Assembly (NCBI GenBank): GCA_034670405.1
Contig: JAXDDX010000044.1
Coordinates: 3,312,001 to 3,376,000, forward strand
DNA length: 64,000 nt
Source of the DNA: Hoplostethus atlanticus
Lineage: Eukaryota; Chordata; Actinopteri; Trachichthyiformes; Trachichthyidae
Direction of reading: 5' to 3'
In this document: positions 63,101 to 64,000 of the stretch, piece by piece
Position numbering within the stretch: the stretch's first letter is position 1
How the letters are laid out: every line of letters begins with the position of its first letter
The notes under the pieces: model-generated
What the model saw: only the letters and a program-made list of their open reading frames with translations
What the model was told of the DNA's origin: nothing
The model's database searches: none
Made by a program: the position numbers and the translations under genes

Positions 63101-64000
63101 TTAACAACATCCAAACATACAGGCTGCAATATATTGAGAAGGGCGAATTCACTGTGAAGAACATCAGTGAATCCAATGAAGCGACATCAGTTGAATATGT
63201 GGTCTCACCTCTGACTGCTGGGACTGAATATAACTTCATCCTCTTCACTGTGTTTGACAATGTCACAAGCAGTGGACTAGACATCACTGCAGTCACTGGT
63301 AAGATATTTGGATTGTGTTCATCTTATGTAGCTATGGTAAACTAGAAGGGCAACTGCATGTATTGATGTGCAATTTATAGTGTCTCAGTTGAGTGTTATT
63401 GACTTGATAACATTGACAATGTTAAAAATAAGATATTGGAGGGGAATGAAACTATTCATTTATAAATCATTTAGCAGAAAATACACAATATTCTGTATGG
63501 AAATCCTCTCATTTCCCCTCCAAATTTTGTCACAACTTTTTTTCCACAATGACAACTGTCTGACCTCCAATGAAGATTGTCAACTCTTTTTCTCCTTCAG
63601 CTCCTGAAGATGTTGAGAATGTGACAGTGTCAGGACAAAATGAGATCAGTATAACTCTGAAGTGGGAAAAGGTTAACAACATCCAAACATACAGGCTGGA
63701 ATATAATGAGACAGGCGAATTCACTGTGAAGAACATCAATGAATCCAATGAAGCGACATCAGTTGAATATGTGGTCTCCCCTCTCACTAATGGGACTAAA
63801 TATAACTTCACCCTCTTCACTGTGCTTGACGGTGTCAACAGCACTGGATATCCATTTACAGCTGTCACTGGTAAGTGACCACTAAATTAAAAAAAATTGA
63901 CAAATTTATGTATTTATCTGTGCCTGTAATTGTAACTTTTTCAATTGGTCCTATTTCCCATTTGAGTAAAATAAACCTTCCAATAGCTGATAGAGCTGTG
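60107..64000 (+). CDS. ptprh: Receptor-type tyrosine phosphatase, PTPRH-like (5' part)
   Basis: Likely the extracellular start of a type-III receptor phosphatase. The phosphatase domain is beyond the window. Exon 1 (60107-60178) encodes a signal peptide, MIKSLSFKIASVHLLLCLFL. Exon 2 (61395-61509) encodes a Ser/Thr-rich, mucin-like stretch. Then four fibronectin III exons follow: 61991-62257, 62508-62777, 63029-63298 and 63601-63870, each phase 1-1 and 89-90 residues long. Repeated pieces are ETSITLTWEKVNNIQTYRL and KYNFTLFTV, with several N-glycosylation sequons. Neighbourhood with syt5, dnaaf3 and tnnt1 supports PTPRH, but PTPRJ, PTPRB or another FN3 receptor cannot be excluded without the catalytic domain. 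Exon 1 is the least certain part. Confidence 0.65.
61760..61942. mobile_element. hAT-type MITE with perfect 8-bp target duplication
   Basis: The ends CAGTGGTCTTCAACCCTGGT and ACCAGGGTTGAAGACCACTG are exact inverted repeats, and complementarity continues inward (CAGCCCTGCTGGTTTTC against GAAAACCAGCAGGGCT). CTCTAGTG occurs directly on both sides (61752-61759 and 61943-61950), the 8-bp duplication expected of hAT transposition. 183 bp, no coding capacity. It ends 48 bases before the first FN3 exon. Confidence 0.92.
61951..64000 (+). repeat. Tandem array of FN3 exon-plus-intron units
   Basis: Not only the exons but also their introns repeat. The introns after 62257, 62777 and 63870 all run TAAGTGACCACT, CAATTGGTCCTATTT, AATAAACCTTCCAATAGCTG. 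Exon starts are spaced 517, 521 and 572 bp. The intron after 63298 is different, so the third unit has its own history. The last bases of the window enter another unit-like intron, so the array probably continues. Confidence 0.9.

Overview
This is a window of a ray-finned (teleost) fish genome. It carries compact multi-exon vertebrate genes, dense CA/GT, CT and TA microsatellites, many short terminal-inverted-repeat DNA elements, and a LINE fragment of a type common in fish. No prokaryotic, CRISPR, tRNA or rRNA signal was seen. The exon models were built by hand: every coding junction was checked for reading phase, and every complete gene closes in frame.

Layout, left to right: brsk1, a SAD/BRSK neuronal kinase (+, 2132-12320, 19 coding exons, 862 aa); a CPT1-family carnitine palmitoyltransferase (+, coding 19912-32481, 785 aa) with a noncoding first exon near 15.3-15.46 kb; tnnt1, slow skeletal troponin T (+, coding 37279-40105, TATA promoter near 35.0 kb); dnaaf3, a dynein-arm preassembly factor (-, 40656-44460); syt5, a synaptotagmin (-, 45492-49037); a ferritin subunit (-, 55244-56511) beside a decayed tandem copy (50607-52887); and the 5' part of a PTPRH-like receptor phosphatase (+, from 60107 and running off the end) with tandem fibronectin III exons.

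The block tnnt1-dnaaf3-syt5-ptprh, with brsk1 nearby, matches human 19q13.42. CPT1C and FTL lie at human 19q13.33, so the CPT1 gene here may be a cpt1c co-ortholog and the ferritin a relative of the L-chain lineage; both are inferences. The genes do not form one pathway. They are a conserved neighbourhood serving neuron, muscle, cilium, lipid and iron biology.

Most notable: (1) two interchangeable alternative exons in cpt1 (26073-26160 and 26828-26912) that must be mutually exclusive to keep frame; (2) a 30-nt in-frame cassette microexon that would insert ten residues into the C2A domain of syt5; (3) a ferritin that has lost nearly all ferroxidase residues and has no visible IRE loop, next to a truncated duplicate whose exon 3 is identical; (4) a very young exon-plus-intron amplification of FN3 units in the ptprh-like gene.
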